DNA from: Salinicola halimionae
Lineage (GTDB): Bacteria > Pseudomonadota > Gammaproteobacteria > Pseudomonadales > Halomonadaceae
Length of the DNA stretch: 64,000 nt
NCBI RefSeq assembly: GCF_003206065.1
Contig: NZ_PZJQ01000003.1
Location: 136,099-200,098 of the forward strand
Direction of reading: 5' to 3'
Positions within the stretch are counted from its first letter, which is position 1, and each line of letters opens with the position of its first letter. Positions 1-8,773 of the stretch are shown here, piece after piece. Below the pieces are notes generated by a model. The model was not told where the DNA came from, ran no database searches, and saw only the letters and a list, made by a program, of their open reading frames with translations. The position numbers and the translations under genes are program-made.

Positions 1-420
1 CGTTTCCAGCACCACTTCACCCCCCAGCGTCGTCAGGCACAGCGGTAGCTCGGCGCTGGGATCGGCGTGGGCAATGGATCCGCAGACGGTGCCGCGGTTA
101 CGGGTCTGAAAATGGCCGATCCAGGGCAGCACGCTGGCCACAAGCGGGACTTCCTCTGTGAGTGAGGCGTACTCGGCCAGTTCGGCCTGGGTCGTGGCAG
201 CGCCGACGGCGAGATAATCATCGCGCCGTTCGATATAACGCAGCTCTTCAATGGCACTGATGTCGATCAGCACGCGGGGTTGGCTCAAGCGCATGTTGAG
301 AACGGCCATCAGCGATTGGCCACCGGCAATGATGCGAGCGTCCTCACCGGATTCGATCAGTTTCTCGATAGCCTCGCGTCGAGTCGTGGGTCGGTAATAG
401 TCAAAGGCAGCCGGTTTCAT
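1..420 (-). CDS. Xanthine dehydrogenase/CO dehydrogenase family FAD-binding (medium) subunit, partial
   Basis: This is the first 140 residues of a FAD-binding subunit of a molybdenum hydroxylase; the gene runs off the left edge. It should pass electrons from the molybdenum subunit through FAD in a cytoplasmic three-subunit enzyme. The start reads MKPAAFDYYRP, typical of CoxM-like proteins, followed by the FAD-pyrophosphate motif IIAGGQSLMAVLNMR near residue 33 and the conserved TRNRGTVCGSIAHADPSAEL near residue 105. Its ATG overlaps the stop of the upstream large-subunit gene by 4 bp (ATGA), so the two are translationally coupled. The substrate is unknown. The small 2Fe-2S subunit is not in the window and probably lies further left. 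Confidence 0.93.
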   Translation of the reverse strand, partial: MKPAAFDYYRPTTRREAIEKLIESGEDARIIAGGQSLMAVLNMRLSQPRVLIDISAIEELRYIERRDDYLAVGAATTQAELAEYASLTEEVPLVASVLPWIGHFQTRNRGTVCGSIAHADPSAELPLCLTTLGGEVVLET

Positions 421-3419
421 GCGTCACCTCCGCGCTTGCCGAGCAGGCCGCGTAATCGTTGCCACAGCGACCCCTTGATCCTGTCGCCACTGACCTGCTG
501 CGAAAGCCGCGAGAAGATCTGGCCAATCAGCATCTTCGACGCGCTGGAAAGCATGCGCCCGCCCACCGAGGCGATCTTGCCGCCGATCGTGACTTCGTAG
601 TCGTAATCCAGACGGGTCCGACCGCCATCGATTTCAGTAAATCGAATTGTCGCGGCGCCGGTAGCGTCACCCATGCCGCTCTTGCCCGCGCCGGAGAGGC
701 GCAGCGAGTGCGGCGGCTCGAGGTCGGTCAATTCGACGCGGGCATCGAAGCGGGCGCGAATCATCCCTACGCCGACGGTGACGTCAGCGCGGTAGGCGTT
801 GTCGCCGGTCAGCTCCAGTGAGTGGCAGCCAGGAATCATGGCTTTCAGCGTTTCGGGCTCGAGAATGCTGTCGAAGACCTGCTGCGGCGACGCGGGGATC
901 TCGACACTGTCGCTGGCGCTCAGTTTCGATCCACCGCCGGCCGAGGCCGAGACACTATCTGCCCCCACACCTTCCGGCTGGGGGGGCTCCTCGATGCCCA
1001 TGAGCGTGCGGACCCTTGACGGTGTCAGCGGCAGTTCAATGGCTCCCGGCTCAACCGTTTCACCCAGCGCATCCGCCACGGCGTTGGCGATACACACTGG
1101 CGTACTCATGTTGTTACCTTCCCCCACCCCTTTCGCGCCCAGCGGCGTAAAGGGCGAAGGCGTTTCCATGTGCAGAATGTGCGGGTCCGGCACTTCCATG
1201 GTGGTGGGAATCAGGTAGTCGGCCAGGGTACCGGAGGCAAAGCTGCCATCCTCGTGGTAATGAAAAGTCTCGTAGAGCGCCGCGCCCACCGCCTGGGCGA
1301 AGGCGCCGCGGACCTGACCATCCACCAGTTGTGGATTGAGCATGCGCCCCGCGTCGTGAAGCGTGACGTAGCGGTCGATCATCACGCGCCCGGTGAGCGA
1401 GTCGATCTCCACCCCGCAATAATCAAAAATGAAGCCGTAGCACAGGGAGCTATTGATACGCTCGTCATCATCGGGCGCTGTCAATTCGGCCGGGGTCCAG
1501 AACGCGGTCTCGCGCAACCCACCGGTTTCGCCTTGCGGTAGCGTTCCCGGTGCCCAGTGAGTGGCACCGGCCAAACGATGAAACGATGTCGAATGCTCGC
1601 CGTCCGCGGTCTGGATTCGCCCCTCGCTGAACACGACGTCCTCGACCGGCACCTGCCACTGCTGCGCGGCAATGGCCTTGAGCCGGCCACGGATTTTGAG
1701 CGCCGCATTGTGGACCGCCCCCGCCACCGCACCGGCAAAACGACTGGAATAGTTGCCCGAGGCGATCGACCACGCATCCTTGCCGGTATCGAGTTCCACA
1801 TCGACACGAATACTCTCGAGCGGCAGCCCCAGCACCTCGCCAACGACCTGCGCAGCGACCGTTCGGTGCCCCTGACCCTGGGGCGTAGAAGAGATATGCA
1901 CGCTGACGCTACCCAAGGGGTCGACGTTGATCGTGGCGGTGCTTACCGCACCGTTCTTGGGGCCGGCACGCCGCCTCTCTTCCGGCGTCTGCGCCATGGT
2001 GATGTAACCCATGTTGGAGATCGATGGCTCCACGGCCACGGTATAGCCGATTCCATAATGACGCCCCGCCTGACGCGCGACGTCACGCCGCTGTCTCAGC
2101 TCAGCCAGGCCACCCTGCTCGATGCCGAGTTCGAGACCCCGTTGATAATCACCGGAATCCAGCAGTGCCCCGGCCGCACAGCGATAGGGAAACGCCTGCG
2201 ACGGCACCAGGTTGCGACGAATAATCTCAAGAGGGTCGATGTCCAGCGTCACCGCGATGCGCTGCATCAGGCGCTCCAGCGCAAAGTAGACCTGCGGCCC
2301 GCCAAAGCCCCGGTTGAGGCCGGTCGGCGTCTTGTTGGTCATGACGATGCGATTGCGAACCTGAAGATGACGAATGTCATAGGCGCCAGTGAGATTGCCG
2401 TGCATTCGATAGGTGGTAGCGGGCTCCGGCGCTCGCAGGTAAGCCCCGCAGTCATCGAGCTGATCGAAGCGCAATGCCGAGACTCGCCCGTCGCTGGCGA
2501 AGGCAGCTTCGATCGTGGTGACCCGGTTGGTCGCCGACGACGCACCCGACAAATGCTCGAGCCGATCCTCAACCCACTTCACCGGCGCTCCGACCTTGCG
2601 CGCCGCCAGGCCCATCATCACGACGTACGGGAAAACGCCCTGCTTGATTCCGAAACTGCCGCCGGAATCCGGGGGCGTGCGCAGTCGCAATCGGTTGGCA
2701 GGAACCCGCAGAGCACGTGCCATGACCGAATGAATCGCGTAAGGCCCCTGGAAGTTGGCCATGACGTCGTAGCCGCCCTCGGCGGGATCGTACTGACCCA
2801 CAACGACGTAACATTCGATCGGCGTACAGGCGCTACGGGGGTAACGCACCTTGAGTGAGAGCGTGTGCTCTGCCTGCTCAAAGGCGCTATCCGCCTCGCC
2901 GTAACTGAAATGGCGGTCGTTGACGACGTTACTGCCGACGGCCTCGTGCAGAATACTGGCATCGTCATGAGTCGCGGTTTCAGGATCAATGGCCACGGCA
3001 AGAATGTCGTACTCGACCTTGACGGCATCCAGCGCATCCTCGGCCAGATACCGGTCTTCGGCGATGACCACCGCCACCGGCTCACCCACGTAGCGGACCT
3101 TGTCGACCGCCAGACACCAATGCTCCATGGGTTGGCGCACTCCCACGGGGAACGGCGACGCCCAGCGCTTGACGTCGGCTCCGGTCAATATTCCCCGCAC
3201 GCCAGGCATCGCCAGAGCGGCGTCTATCGTGACCTGCTTGACGACAGCATGGGCATGAGGAGAGCGAACGATTGCCGCGTAAAGCGTTCCTGGCAGAACG
3301 GCAAGGTCGTCAGCGTAGCGCCCCAGCCCTCGCAGCAAAGCCTCGTCCTCGACACGCGGTTGGCGCTTGCCGATATAGGCGTGCTGCGGATCCTGGTAGA
3401 GCGAGACCTCTGAATGCAT
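417..3419 (-). CDS. Molybdopterin-binding large subunit of a xanthine dehydrogenase-family enzyme with fused C-terminal CoxG domain
   Basis: A 1000-residue protein. Residues about 17-815 are a molybdenum hydroxylase large subunit: the a/b hammerhead domain is followed by the cofactor-binding region (GGSFGIKQGVFPYVVMMGLA) and the active-site glutamate in GAKGVGEGNN (Glu767). The loop that carries AYxCSFR in true CO dehydrogenase reads PTGLNRGFGGPQ here, so CO is unlikely as substrate. Residues about 835-970 are an SRPBCC/CoxG domain (EIPASPQQVFDSI to MLIGQIFSRLSQQV), normally a separate gene that recruits or matures CO dehydrogenase-type enzymes at the membrane. A Gly/Ser/Ala-rich linker joins the two. 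The ATG at 3419 follows GGGGAG at a suitable distance. It is the first gene of the operon visible here, followed by the FAD subunit. Confidence 0.9.
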   Translation of the reverse strand: MHSEVSLYQDPQHAYIGKRQPRVEDEALLRGLGRYADDLAVLPGTLYAAIVRSPHAHAVVKQVTIDAALAMPGVRGILTGADVKRWASPFPVGVRQPMEHWCLAVDKVRYVGEPVAVVIAEDRYLAEDALDAVKVEYDILAVAIDPETATHDDASILHEAVGSNVVNDRHFSYGEADSAFEQAEHTLSLKVRYPRSACTPIECYVVVGQYDPAEGGYDVMANFQGPYAIHSVMARALRVPANRLRLRTPPDSGGSFGIKQGVFPYVVMMGLAARKVGAPVKWVEDRLEHLSGASSATNRVTTIEAAFASDGRVSALRFDQLDDCGAYLRAPEPATTYRMHGNLTGAYDIRHLQVRNRIVMTNKTPTGLNRGFGGPQVYFALERLMQRIAVTLDIDPLEIIRRNLVPSQAFPYRCAAGALLDSGDYQRGLELGIEQGGLAELRQRRDVARQAGRHYGIGYTVAVEPSISNMGYITMAQTPEERRRAGPKNGAVSTATINVDPLGSVSVHISSTPQGQGHRTVAAQVVGEVLGLPLESIRVDVELDTGKDAWSIASGNYSSRFAGAVAGAVHNAALKIRGRLKAIAAQQWQVPVEDVVFSEGRIQTADGEHSTSFHRLAGATHWAPGTLPQGETGGLRETAFWTPAELTAPDDDERINSSLCYGFIFDYCGVEIDSLTGRVMIDRYVTLHDAGRMLNPQLVDGQVRGAFAQAVGAALYETFHYHEDGSFASGTLADYLIPTTMEVPDPHILHMETPSPFTPLGAKGVGEGNNMSTPVCIANAVADALGETVEPGAIELPLTPSRVRTLMGIEEPPQPEGVGADSVSASAGGGSKLSASDSVEIPASPQQVFDSILEPETLKAMIPGCHSLELTGDNAYRADVTVGVGMIRARFDARVELTDLEPPHSLRLSGAGKSGMGDATGAATIRFTEIDGGRTRLDYDYEVTIGGKIASVGGRMLSSASKMLIGQIFSRLSQQVSGDRIKGSLWQRLRGLLGKRGGDA

Positions 3420-3820
3420 CGAAAACTCCCCGATGGGTGCGAACCTGTATCGAGGAGTCTAGGGGTGGGGCTGATTGGGATGCATTGCCGCTCCATCCGG
3501 CATTTATCCATGGAGTCTGTGCATTTGCCCCTAAGTCTGATTTCAAGACCAAAGTTCAAGAGCCGAAATGAGTGTTAATCAGCGACTCAATACCAATCTG
3601 AAAACGTATATCAGGGCGGAAGACAGAAAATCCGCATAAAGCCAGCGGAGAAACCATGAGAGAAACCAGGGCCCCGGAGCAAGCGGGGAAAGATTCAGGC
3701 GGGAGCGATTAAAACGAGGCTGGCAAGACACACTTCCTCCGCTCAGGCAGACAGGCGGAGGAAGAGAATAAGAGGGAACCCATCAGGGCTCGACGCTAAA
3801 CAAGGGAAACGAGGAGGCCA
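3420..3820. other. Non-coding stretch between yajQ and the molybdenum hydroxylase operon
   Basis: About 400 bases without a convincing gene. It should hold the promoter of the minus-strand molybdenum hydroxylase operon and the 3' end of yajQ. The part from about 3560 to 3700 is purine-rich on the plus strand. The only clear structure is the inverted repeat at 3733-3764. Short open frames here have no ribosome-binding site or recognisable protein. Confidence 0.5.
3733..3764 (-). terminator. Hairpin downstream of yajQ, possible terminator
   Basis: A perfect 10-bp inverted repeat (cttcctccgc/gcggaggaag) with a 12-base loop lies about 57 bases past the yajQ stop. On the minus strand it is followed by TGTGTCTTG, a poor U-tract, so intrinsic termination is uncertain. 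Confidence 0.4.
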
Positions 3821-4306
3821 TCAATCGCGGAAGTTGTTGTACTGCAGCGCGAGATCCGGACCCTGCTCCCCCTTCAACAGGGCAATCGCCTGTTGCAGAT
3901 CGTCGCGCTTCTTGCCGGTCACGCGGACCTTGTCGCCTTGGATCGCCGACTGCACCTTGAGCTTCGAATCCTTGAGCAGCTTGACGATCGCCTTGGCGTC
4001 GGGCTGTTCGAGACCCTGCTTGAGCTTGACCTCCTGGCGCGCCTTGACGCCGGAAGTCTGCGCATCCTGAATATCCATGCAGCGCGGGTCGATGCCGCGA
4101 GCGATCAACTTATTGCGCAGCACGTCGATCATCTGTTGCAGCTGGAATTCGGCGTCCGCCTCGAGTGAAACGGTCTCACCCTCGAGCGCGAAACTGGCGT
4201 CGACGCCGCGAAAGTCGAAACGGGTCTGAATTTCCCGATTCGCCTGATCGACGGCATTGGTCGCTTCATGGCGATCGAATTCGGAAACGATGTCGAAAGA
4301 TGGCAT
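3821..4306 (-). CDS. yajQ: YajQ family nucleotide-binding protein (UPF0234)
   Basis: 161 residues, full family length. The start MPSFDIVSEFDRHEATNAVDQA and the later NKLIARGIDPRC and VRVTGKKRDDLQQAIALLK blocks are diagnostic for YajQ. The protein has two small ferredoxin-like domains, binds nucleotides (cyclic di-GMP in some relatives) and has been linked to tRNA or RNA binding and to transcriptional control in pseudomonads and xanthomonads. It stands alone on the minus strand, 39 bases downstream of the GNAT gene, and may be co-transcribed with it. Confidence 0.96.
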   Translation of the reverse strand: MPSFDIVSEFDRHEATNAVDQANREIQTRFDFRGVDASFALEGETVSLEADAEFQLQQMIDVLRNKLIARGIDPRCMDIQDAQTSGVKARQEVKLKQGLEQPDAKAIVKLLKDSKLKVQSAIQGDKVRVTGKKRDDLQQAIALLKGEQGPDLALQYNNFRD

Positions 4307-4345
4307 ATCAATCCCCTAAAAATAATGGCCGGCGTGCGGCCGAAA

Positions 4346-4831
4346 TCATTCGATAGACGAGGCATCCAGTGTCTCGGACACCTCGAGTCGCTTGTCCATC
4401 TGCCAGGCGGCACAGCCGTCGGCATAGTAGTCATCCAGCCAGCGGCGGGCGATGAATCCCATCCGCCGATAGAGCCCCATCGCCACGCGATTGTCGGCAC
4501 GGACTTCCAGCAGTAAACGCTGGCTGCCCCGCTCGCGCGCGGCATCTTCCAGCGCCTGCAGCAGCTCTCGTCCCAGACCGCTACCGCGAGCGGCCGGATC
4601 GACACAGAAGGAGTAGAGTCTGGCCGTGACACTGTTACGTCGGAACAGCAGCGTGCCGTAGCCGACGACACGCTGCTCATCGCTGACAGCTAGCAGATTG
4701 ACGGCATTGGCTCGGGTCAGCAGGTGCGCAATCTGGCGGCGGCTGAAACGATCGTCGTCGAAACAACGTTCTTCCAATTGATACAAGGCGTCGCAGTCGG
4801 CGGGCAGACCGGAGCGAAGAGTGCGGAGCAT
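4346..4831 (-). CDS. GNAT family N-acetyltransferase
   Basis: 161 residues with a single GNAT fold. The acetyl-CoA loop is FCVDPAARGSGLGRELLQALE (Q/RxxGxG/A type) at about residues 76-96, followed by LLLEVRADNRVAMGLYRRMGF, the usual strand 5 and helix 4. It transfers an acetyl group to an amine, but the acceptor cannot be read from the sequence. It is divergent from the RimK-like ATP-grasp gene with about 237 bases between starts. In other proteobacteria that ligase is often paired with a GNAT protein carrying a C39-like peptidase domain; the peptidase part is absent here. RimI-like protein acetylation is an alternative. Confidence 0.88.
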   Translation of the reverse strand: MLRTLRSGLPADCDALYQLEERCFDDDRFSRRQIAHLLTRANAVNLLAVSDEQRVVGYGTLLFRRNSVTARLYSFCVDPAARGSGLGRELLQALEDAARERGSQRLLLEVRADNRVAMGLYRRMGFIARRWLDDYYADGCAAWQMDKRLEVSETLDASSIE

Positions 4832-5068
4832 GCGTGCGCTCTCATCTAGGATTTCGGTTGCGGACAGCCCTTCGGCGGTAATCTTTTGACGTACTACACG
4901 ACGTACTCACTCGATGGGCTGACCGATCAGACTGAAATTATTTCACGCCGGCAACGGCTTGTCGTCGCCTTCGCATCATCGCACGCTGTTTTCCCTTGCA
5001 GTTCCGGCCGCTTTTTCGTATCAACGCCGAATACCCTCGGGCAACGTCGGAAAAGGAGTCACCCATTC

Positions 5069-6556
5069 ATGTCTCGCCTGCGTATCGTCGTTGACCGCCT
5101 CACCGACTGGCAACCTTACTATCCTTCCGAGGATCTTACCGCCGCCGACGACTTCCTGGCGCTGGCAGGTTCGGCAACGGCCGATGATGCCACTCACGTC
5201 ATCAATCTGTGCGCCAACCTCGACTATCTGGAAACCGGCTACTACGTCTCGCTACTGGCCCAGGCCCGCGATCAGCGCGTTCTGCCCAGCGTGGAAACGC
5301 TCAATCAGTTGTCGCGCAAGGCGCTGATCGATATGCAGCTGGCAGCGATCGACCCACTGCTGATGGAGTTGGACAAACGCGGCGTACTCGCGGGAGATAC
5401 CTTCACCCTGCGCGTCTTCTTCGGCGAGTGCCTTGAACCGGAGCTACAGCGCTTGGCGCGTCGCCTATTCGAGCGCCTGCCTCAACCACTGATGGAAGCC
5501 CGCTTCGAGAAGCGACAGAACGTCTGGCGACTGGTGCGCCTCAAACCCTTGGCACTGACGGCATTGCAGCCGGGCGAGGAGGATCTCTTCGCGACGGCGC
5601 TGAACCGACACTCGACTCGGGTCTGGCGCACGCCGCGCGCTCGTCGTCGCTACCGTTTCGATCTGGCGATTCTGGTCGATCCACAGGAGGCGTTGCCGCC
5701 CAGCAACCGAGGCGCGATAAAACGATTCATCCGCGCCGGGCGCCGCTTGGGCATTGATGTCAACCTGATCACGCACCGCGACGCCGGCCGGCTGGCCGAG
5801 TTCGACGCCCTGTTTATCCGCGAAACGACGCGACTGGACCATCATACTTACCGCATGGCCAAAAAAGCCGAGCATGAAGGCATGGTCGTGATCGACGATC
5901 CGCAGTCGATCCTGCGTTGTACCAACAAAATTTTCCTCCATGAGCTGCTTGGCACCCACAAGATTCCGGCGCCTCGAGGGCAACTGCTGTATCGCGGCGA
6001 CATGAACCGCCTCGACGAAAAGCTCGCGCACCTGGAATACCCGCTGGTACTGAAAGTGCCGGACGGCGCCTTTTCCAAGGGCGTGGTCAAGATCCGCTCG
6101 CGGGAGGAGCTGGTCACGGAAGCGCCCAAGCTATTCGAGTCGTCCGCCCTGCTGCTGCTGCAGGAATGGCTGCCCACCGACTTCGACTGGCGTATCGGGG
6201 TCCTCGACGGCCAGATCCTGTTCGCCAGTCGCTACTACATGGCGCGCGGCCATTGGCAGATTTACGACCACTCCAGCGGGAAGACCCGGAGTGGCGGATT
6301 CACCACCCACGATCCGTCGGAAGTGCCGTCACAGGTCGTCAAGGCAGCCCTGAGAGCGACCAAGTTGATCGGCAACGGGCTCTACGGCGTCGATCTCAAG
6401 CAGATCGGCGATCGCGTCGTGATCATCGAGGTGAACGACAACCCCAATCTGGACGCCGGCGTGGAGGATCTGGTGTTGAAGGATGCGCTCTACGAGCAGG
6501 TCATGGCGGTGTTTCTGAAGCGCATGGAACGCCAGCTCGAACACAAACCGCGCTGA
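5069..6556 (+). CDS. RimK-like ATP-grasp ligase with RLAN N-terminal domain
   Basis: 495 residues. The N-terminal about 170 residues (RIVVDRLTDWQPYYPSEDL, HVINLCANLDYLETGYYVSLLAQ) match the RimK-like ATP-grasp N-terminal (RLAN) domain. The rest is an ATP-grasp ligase: FIRETT, NKIFLHELLGTHKIPAPRG, PLVLKVPDGAFSKGVVKI (ATP-binding lysine and glycine loop), LLLQEWLPTDFDWRIGVLDG and the metal-binding VIIEVNDNPNLDAGVED. Such enzymes join an amine to a carboxylate at the cost of ATP; the product is unknown. I chose the ATG at 5069 because AAAAGGAG lies just upstream and the family starts here; the frame is open to 4886. It is divergent from the GNAT gene and convergent with DUF2797. Confidence 0.92.
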   Translation: MSRLRIVVDRLTDWQPYYPSEDLTAADDFLALAGSATADDATHVINLCANLDYLETGYYVSLLAQARDQRVLPSVETLNQLSRKALIDMQLAAIDPLLMELDKRGVLAGDTFTLRVFFGECLEPELQRLARRLFERLPQPLMEARFEKRQNVWRLVRLKPLALTALQPGEEDLFATALNRHSTRVWRTPRARRRYRFDLAILVDPQEALPPSNRGAIKRFIRAGRRLGIDVNLITHRDAGRLAEFDALFIRETTRLDHHTYRMAKKAEHEGMVVIDDPQSILRCTNKIFLHELLGTHKIPAPRGQLLYRGDMNRLDEKLAHLEYPLVLKVPDGAFSKGVVKIRSREELVTEAPKLFESSALLLLQEWLPTDFDWRIGVLDGQILFASRYYMARGHWQIYDHSSGKTRSGGFTTHDPSEVPSQVVKAALRATKLIGNGLYGVDLKQIGDRVVIIEVNDNPNLDAGVEDLVLKDALYEQVMAVFLKRMERQLEHKPR

Positions 6557-6570
6557 GGCCGTCGCCGGCG

Positions 6571-7455
6571 TCAGGCAGCTTTAGCAGTCACTGCGACCTG
6601 ATAGCCGGCGAATTTACGCAGATTGATGACTCCGACATCGAGGATAAGATACTGACCTTTGAGTCCCATCAGGGTGCCCTCGATCAGCGGCGTCTTGTCG
6701 AAATTCAACGAGACGATTTTGCGTGGCCACTCGAGCACCGGATAGTCGATCGTCCGCGGCGCAACGTCGTCGACCGACTGGATGGCGTCGCTGCCGAAGC
6801 GCTGGCGCAATGTTTCGAGGCCGGGTTCGAGCTCGGCCAGTAGACGATCTCGCTCGGCGATCAGATCGAGCGGTTCGACCTCCCCCTTGAGCATGGCCCG
6901 CCAGTTGGTGCGATCGGAAACATGGGACTTGAACAGCGTTTCCACCAACCCTGACTGCTGACGCGTATCGACATCGAGAATCGGCAGCGCCTGGATCGCG
7001 CCCTGGTCCAGCCAGCGCGTCGGCATGTTGGTGCCTCGCGTGATGCCGACCTTCAGTCCGGAAGCATTGGCCAGGTAGACGGTGTGCGGTCGAAAGCAGT
7101 GACGTTCGCCCCAGGCCGGATCGCGACAGGTGCCCTGGAAATAGTGGCAGGTCTCCGGGCGCATCATGCAGAGATCGCAGTGTGCCAGCGATGAGAAGCA
7201 GGGATAGCAGTGGCCCTGACCGAAGCTCTTGCGTGTCGCTCGTCCGCACTCGACGCAGTGAATCTGACCGGTGGAATGCAAGCGAACTCGCTGCCCCACC
7301 CATCCATTGATCGCCAGGCGATGCTCACCGGTACGCAGATGGTAGTCGGCTCGGCCGGTGTCCGACGACAGCCGGATATCGAGCTTTCGAAGCTGACCGC
7401 TGGCGGCCTGACCCTGTTGCTTCGATCCGGACTGGCCCAGAATCAATTGATCCAT
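6571..7455 (-). CDS. DUF2797 domain protein with zinc-finger-like cysteines and GIY-YIG-like segment
   Basis: 294 residues, matching the DUF2797 family of unknown function. Cysteine pairs CVEC and CYPC near residues 68-88, followed by CDLCMMRPETCHYFQGTC, suggest one or two bound zinc ions. The segment VYLANASGLKVGITRGTN, followed by RWLDQGA, resembles the core strands and helix of GIY-YIG folds. The start overlaps the end of the DUF1315 gene by 13 bp, so this is the last gene of the rhomboid-DUF1315-DUF2797 operon. The function is unknown; a nucleic-acid role is only suggested by the two motifs. Confidence 0.88.
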   Translation of the reverse strand: MDQLILGQSGSKQQGQAASGQLRKLDIRLSSDTGRADYHLRTGEHRLAINGWVGQRVRLHSTGQIHCVECGRATRKSFGQGHCYPCFSSLAHCDLCMMRPETCHYFQGTCRDPAWGERHCFRPHTVYLANASGLKVGITRGTNMPTRWLDQGAIQALPILDVDTRQQSGLVETLFKSHVSDRTNWRAMLKGEVEPLDLIAERDRLLAELEPGLETLRQRFGSDAIQSVDDVAPRTIDYPVLEWPRKIVSLNFDKTPLIEGTLMGLKGQYLILDVGVINLRKFAGYQVAVTAKAA

Positions 7456-7709
7456 TTGACCGCGGCTTCCTCGGCCGAGGAGCTACTGCCGGAAGCACAC
7501 TCATTGCGCTCCAGGTAGCCGACGCGCTGCTCCGCGGGCACGTCGTGGATCATCTCATACTTGATCACCGCTTCCAGACAAAGCTCGGTCTGTTCGGCGC
7601 TTAGACGACGACCATCGGGCCACTTGCGCAACTGAATGGCTTGCTTGAAGTTCTCGTACATTTCCGGCGTCATCTGCGCGACCATGCGGTCGAAATTCAT
7701 ATCGCTCAT
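7443..7709 (-). CDS. DUF1315 (YeaC-like) small protein
   Basis: 88 residues with the start MSDMNFDRMVAQMTPEMYEN and the motif LRKWPDGRRLSAEQTELCLEAVI, characteristic of the DUF1315/YeaC family. No function is known. Its ATG overlaps the stop of the rhomboid gene by 4 bp (ATGA) and its end overlaps the DUF2797 start, so all three are translated from one message. The C-terminal Ser/Glu-rich tail (SGSSSSAEEAA) is extra compared with the conserved core. Confidence 0.9.
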   Translation of the reverse strand: MSDMNFDRMVAQMTPEMYENFKQAIQLRKWPDGRRLSAEQTELCLEAVIKYEMIHDVPAEQRVGYLERNECASGSSSSAEEAAVKWIN

Positions 7710-8587
7710 TTGTCTTCTCCTGAAGCGTCGCGACCTGCGCTGCCCGACGCGCCACGGCTGGCAAACCAGCCCATGACCAGCCCGATCAACAGCCCACCCA
7801 GATGCGCCTCGTTGGCGACATTGCCGAAGCCGAACGCATCTCCCAGACCCGTCATGGTAAAGACCATCCAGACCAGCATGAAGACCATCAGCATCTGTGG
7901 CACGAAAAATCCGCTGCCCGGGCGGCGACGCGACAACAGCCAGACGTAGCCCAGCAACGCGTAGTCGACCCCCGACATACCGCCGAACAGGACGGTGCCG
8001 GTGAAGTATTGCGCAAGGTTGGAAAACAGTGCCGCGATCAGAACGATGATCCCGAGCCGACGCCAACCTTGAACCGACTCGACCTGCCGACCGAAATACC
8101 ACACCCACAACATGTTGAAGATCAGATGCATCCAGCCGAAGTGCAGAAGCGCCGGGGTAAACAGGCGCCAGATCTGACCACCGGCCAAGGTATCGGAGAT
8201 CAGATCTCCCGGCACGATCCGCTGACCGACCACGTCGAGCGGGACGATGGTAAAAGCACGAACGATGGCATCGCCGGCAAGGAACATGACGAGGAACACA
8301 GCGACACAGACGGCAATCAGTCCGGCCGCAAACGGTGCCTGGCCGAACGCCTGACCGGTGACGCTGGGCCGACGCCGAGGGGCAACGCTGGCCGCCGATG
8401 CATCCAGCTCACCACGATGCCAGAGTTCGATCAACCGGGCAGCCGCATCTCGCTGTTCGGGATCGGCCAGCCACAGCACCTGCTGATTCTCCTGCTGGGT
8501 GAATCGATGCCCGATATGGTGCGCCCACAGCGCTTGCCGCAATGGACGTGTGTCCAGATCACCGGCCAGTTCGAGGAGTTTATACAT
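7706..8587 (-). CDS. Rhomboid family intramembrane serine protease (GlpG-like)
   Basis: 293 residues. An N-terminal cytoplasmic domain of about 75 residues (RFTQQENQQVLWLADPEQRD) resembles that of GlpG, followed by about six membrane segments. The catalytic serine is in GGMSGVDYALLGY and the catalytic histidine in NEAHLGGLLIGLVMGW; the oxyanion-side LLHFGWMHLIFNMLWVWYFG is conserved. It cleaves membrane proteins within the bilayer of the inner membrane. It is the first gene of a tight three-gene operon with DUF1315 and DUF2797. Calling it glpG itself would need comparison with other rhomboids in the genome. Confidence 0.94.
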   Translation of the reverse strand: MYKLLELAGDLDTRPLRQALWAHHIGHRFTQQENQQVLWLADPEQRDAAARLIELWHRGELDASAASVAPRRRPSVTGQAFGQAPFAAGLIAVCVAVFLVMFLAGDAIVRAFTIVPLDVVGQRIVPGDLISDTLAGGQIWRLFTPALLHFGWMHLIFNMLWVWYFGRQVESVQGWRRLGIIVLIAALFSNLAQYFTGTVLFGGMSGVDYALLGYVWLLSRRRPGSGFFVPQMLMVFMLVWMVFTMTGLGDAFGFGNVANEAHLGGLLIGLVMGWFASRGASGSAGRDASGEDK

Positions 8588-8710
8588 GGAAGACGTCCGA
8601 CCCGCTTGCCGAGAGAGTATCGACGCTCGTGCATCGAAAATGCCAGGCAGTCAAAACCTGCATTGAGTAAGTGCCATAGCCCGCCGAACGCTGATGCCGT
8701 TCGGGATCGC

Positions 8711-8742
8711 CATTCTACAGGCCCTACATTCTACAAGCCCAA
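8711..8742. repeat. 16-bp tandem duplication
   Basis: Two adjacent units, cattctacaggcccta and cattctacaagcccaa, differ at two positions. They lie in the gap between the rhomboid start and the terminator of the nadK operon. Confidence 0.85.
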
Positions 8743-8773
8743 CAAAGAAAAATCCGGCGGTAGGGCCGCCGGA
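8741..8773 (-). terminator. Rho-independent terminator of the nadK-metallophosphatase operon
   Basis: A perfect 8-bp stem (tccggcgg/ccgccgga) with a 5-base loop is followed on the minus strand by TTTTTCTTTGTT. It lies about 200 bases past the metallophosphatase stop. Confidence 0.85.

Noticed and set aside
1557-2858. Long open frame on the plus strand opposite the molybdenum hydroxylase gene
   Set aside because: It is antisense to a clear conserved gene; GC-rich codon bias creates such frames. It has no recognisable domain or binding site.
417-3419. True CO dehydrogenase
   Set aside because: The AYxCSFR active-site loop is absent, so CO oxidation is not supported despite the CoxG domain.
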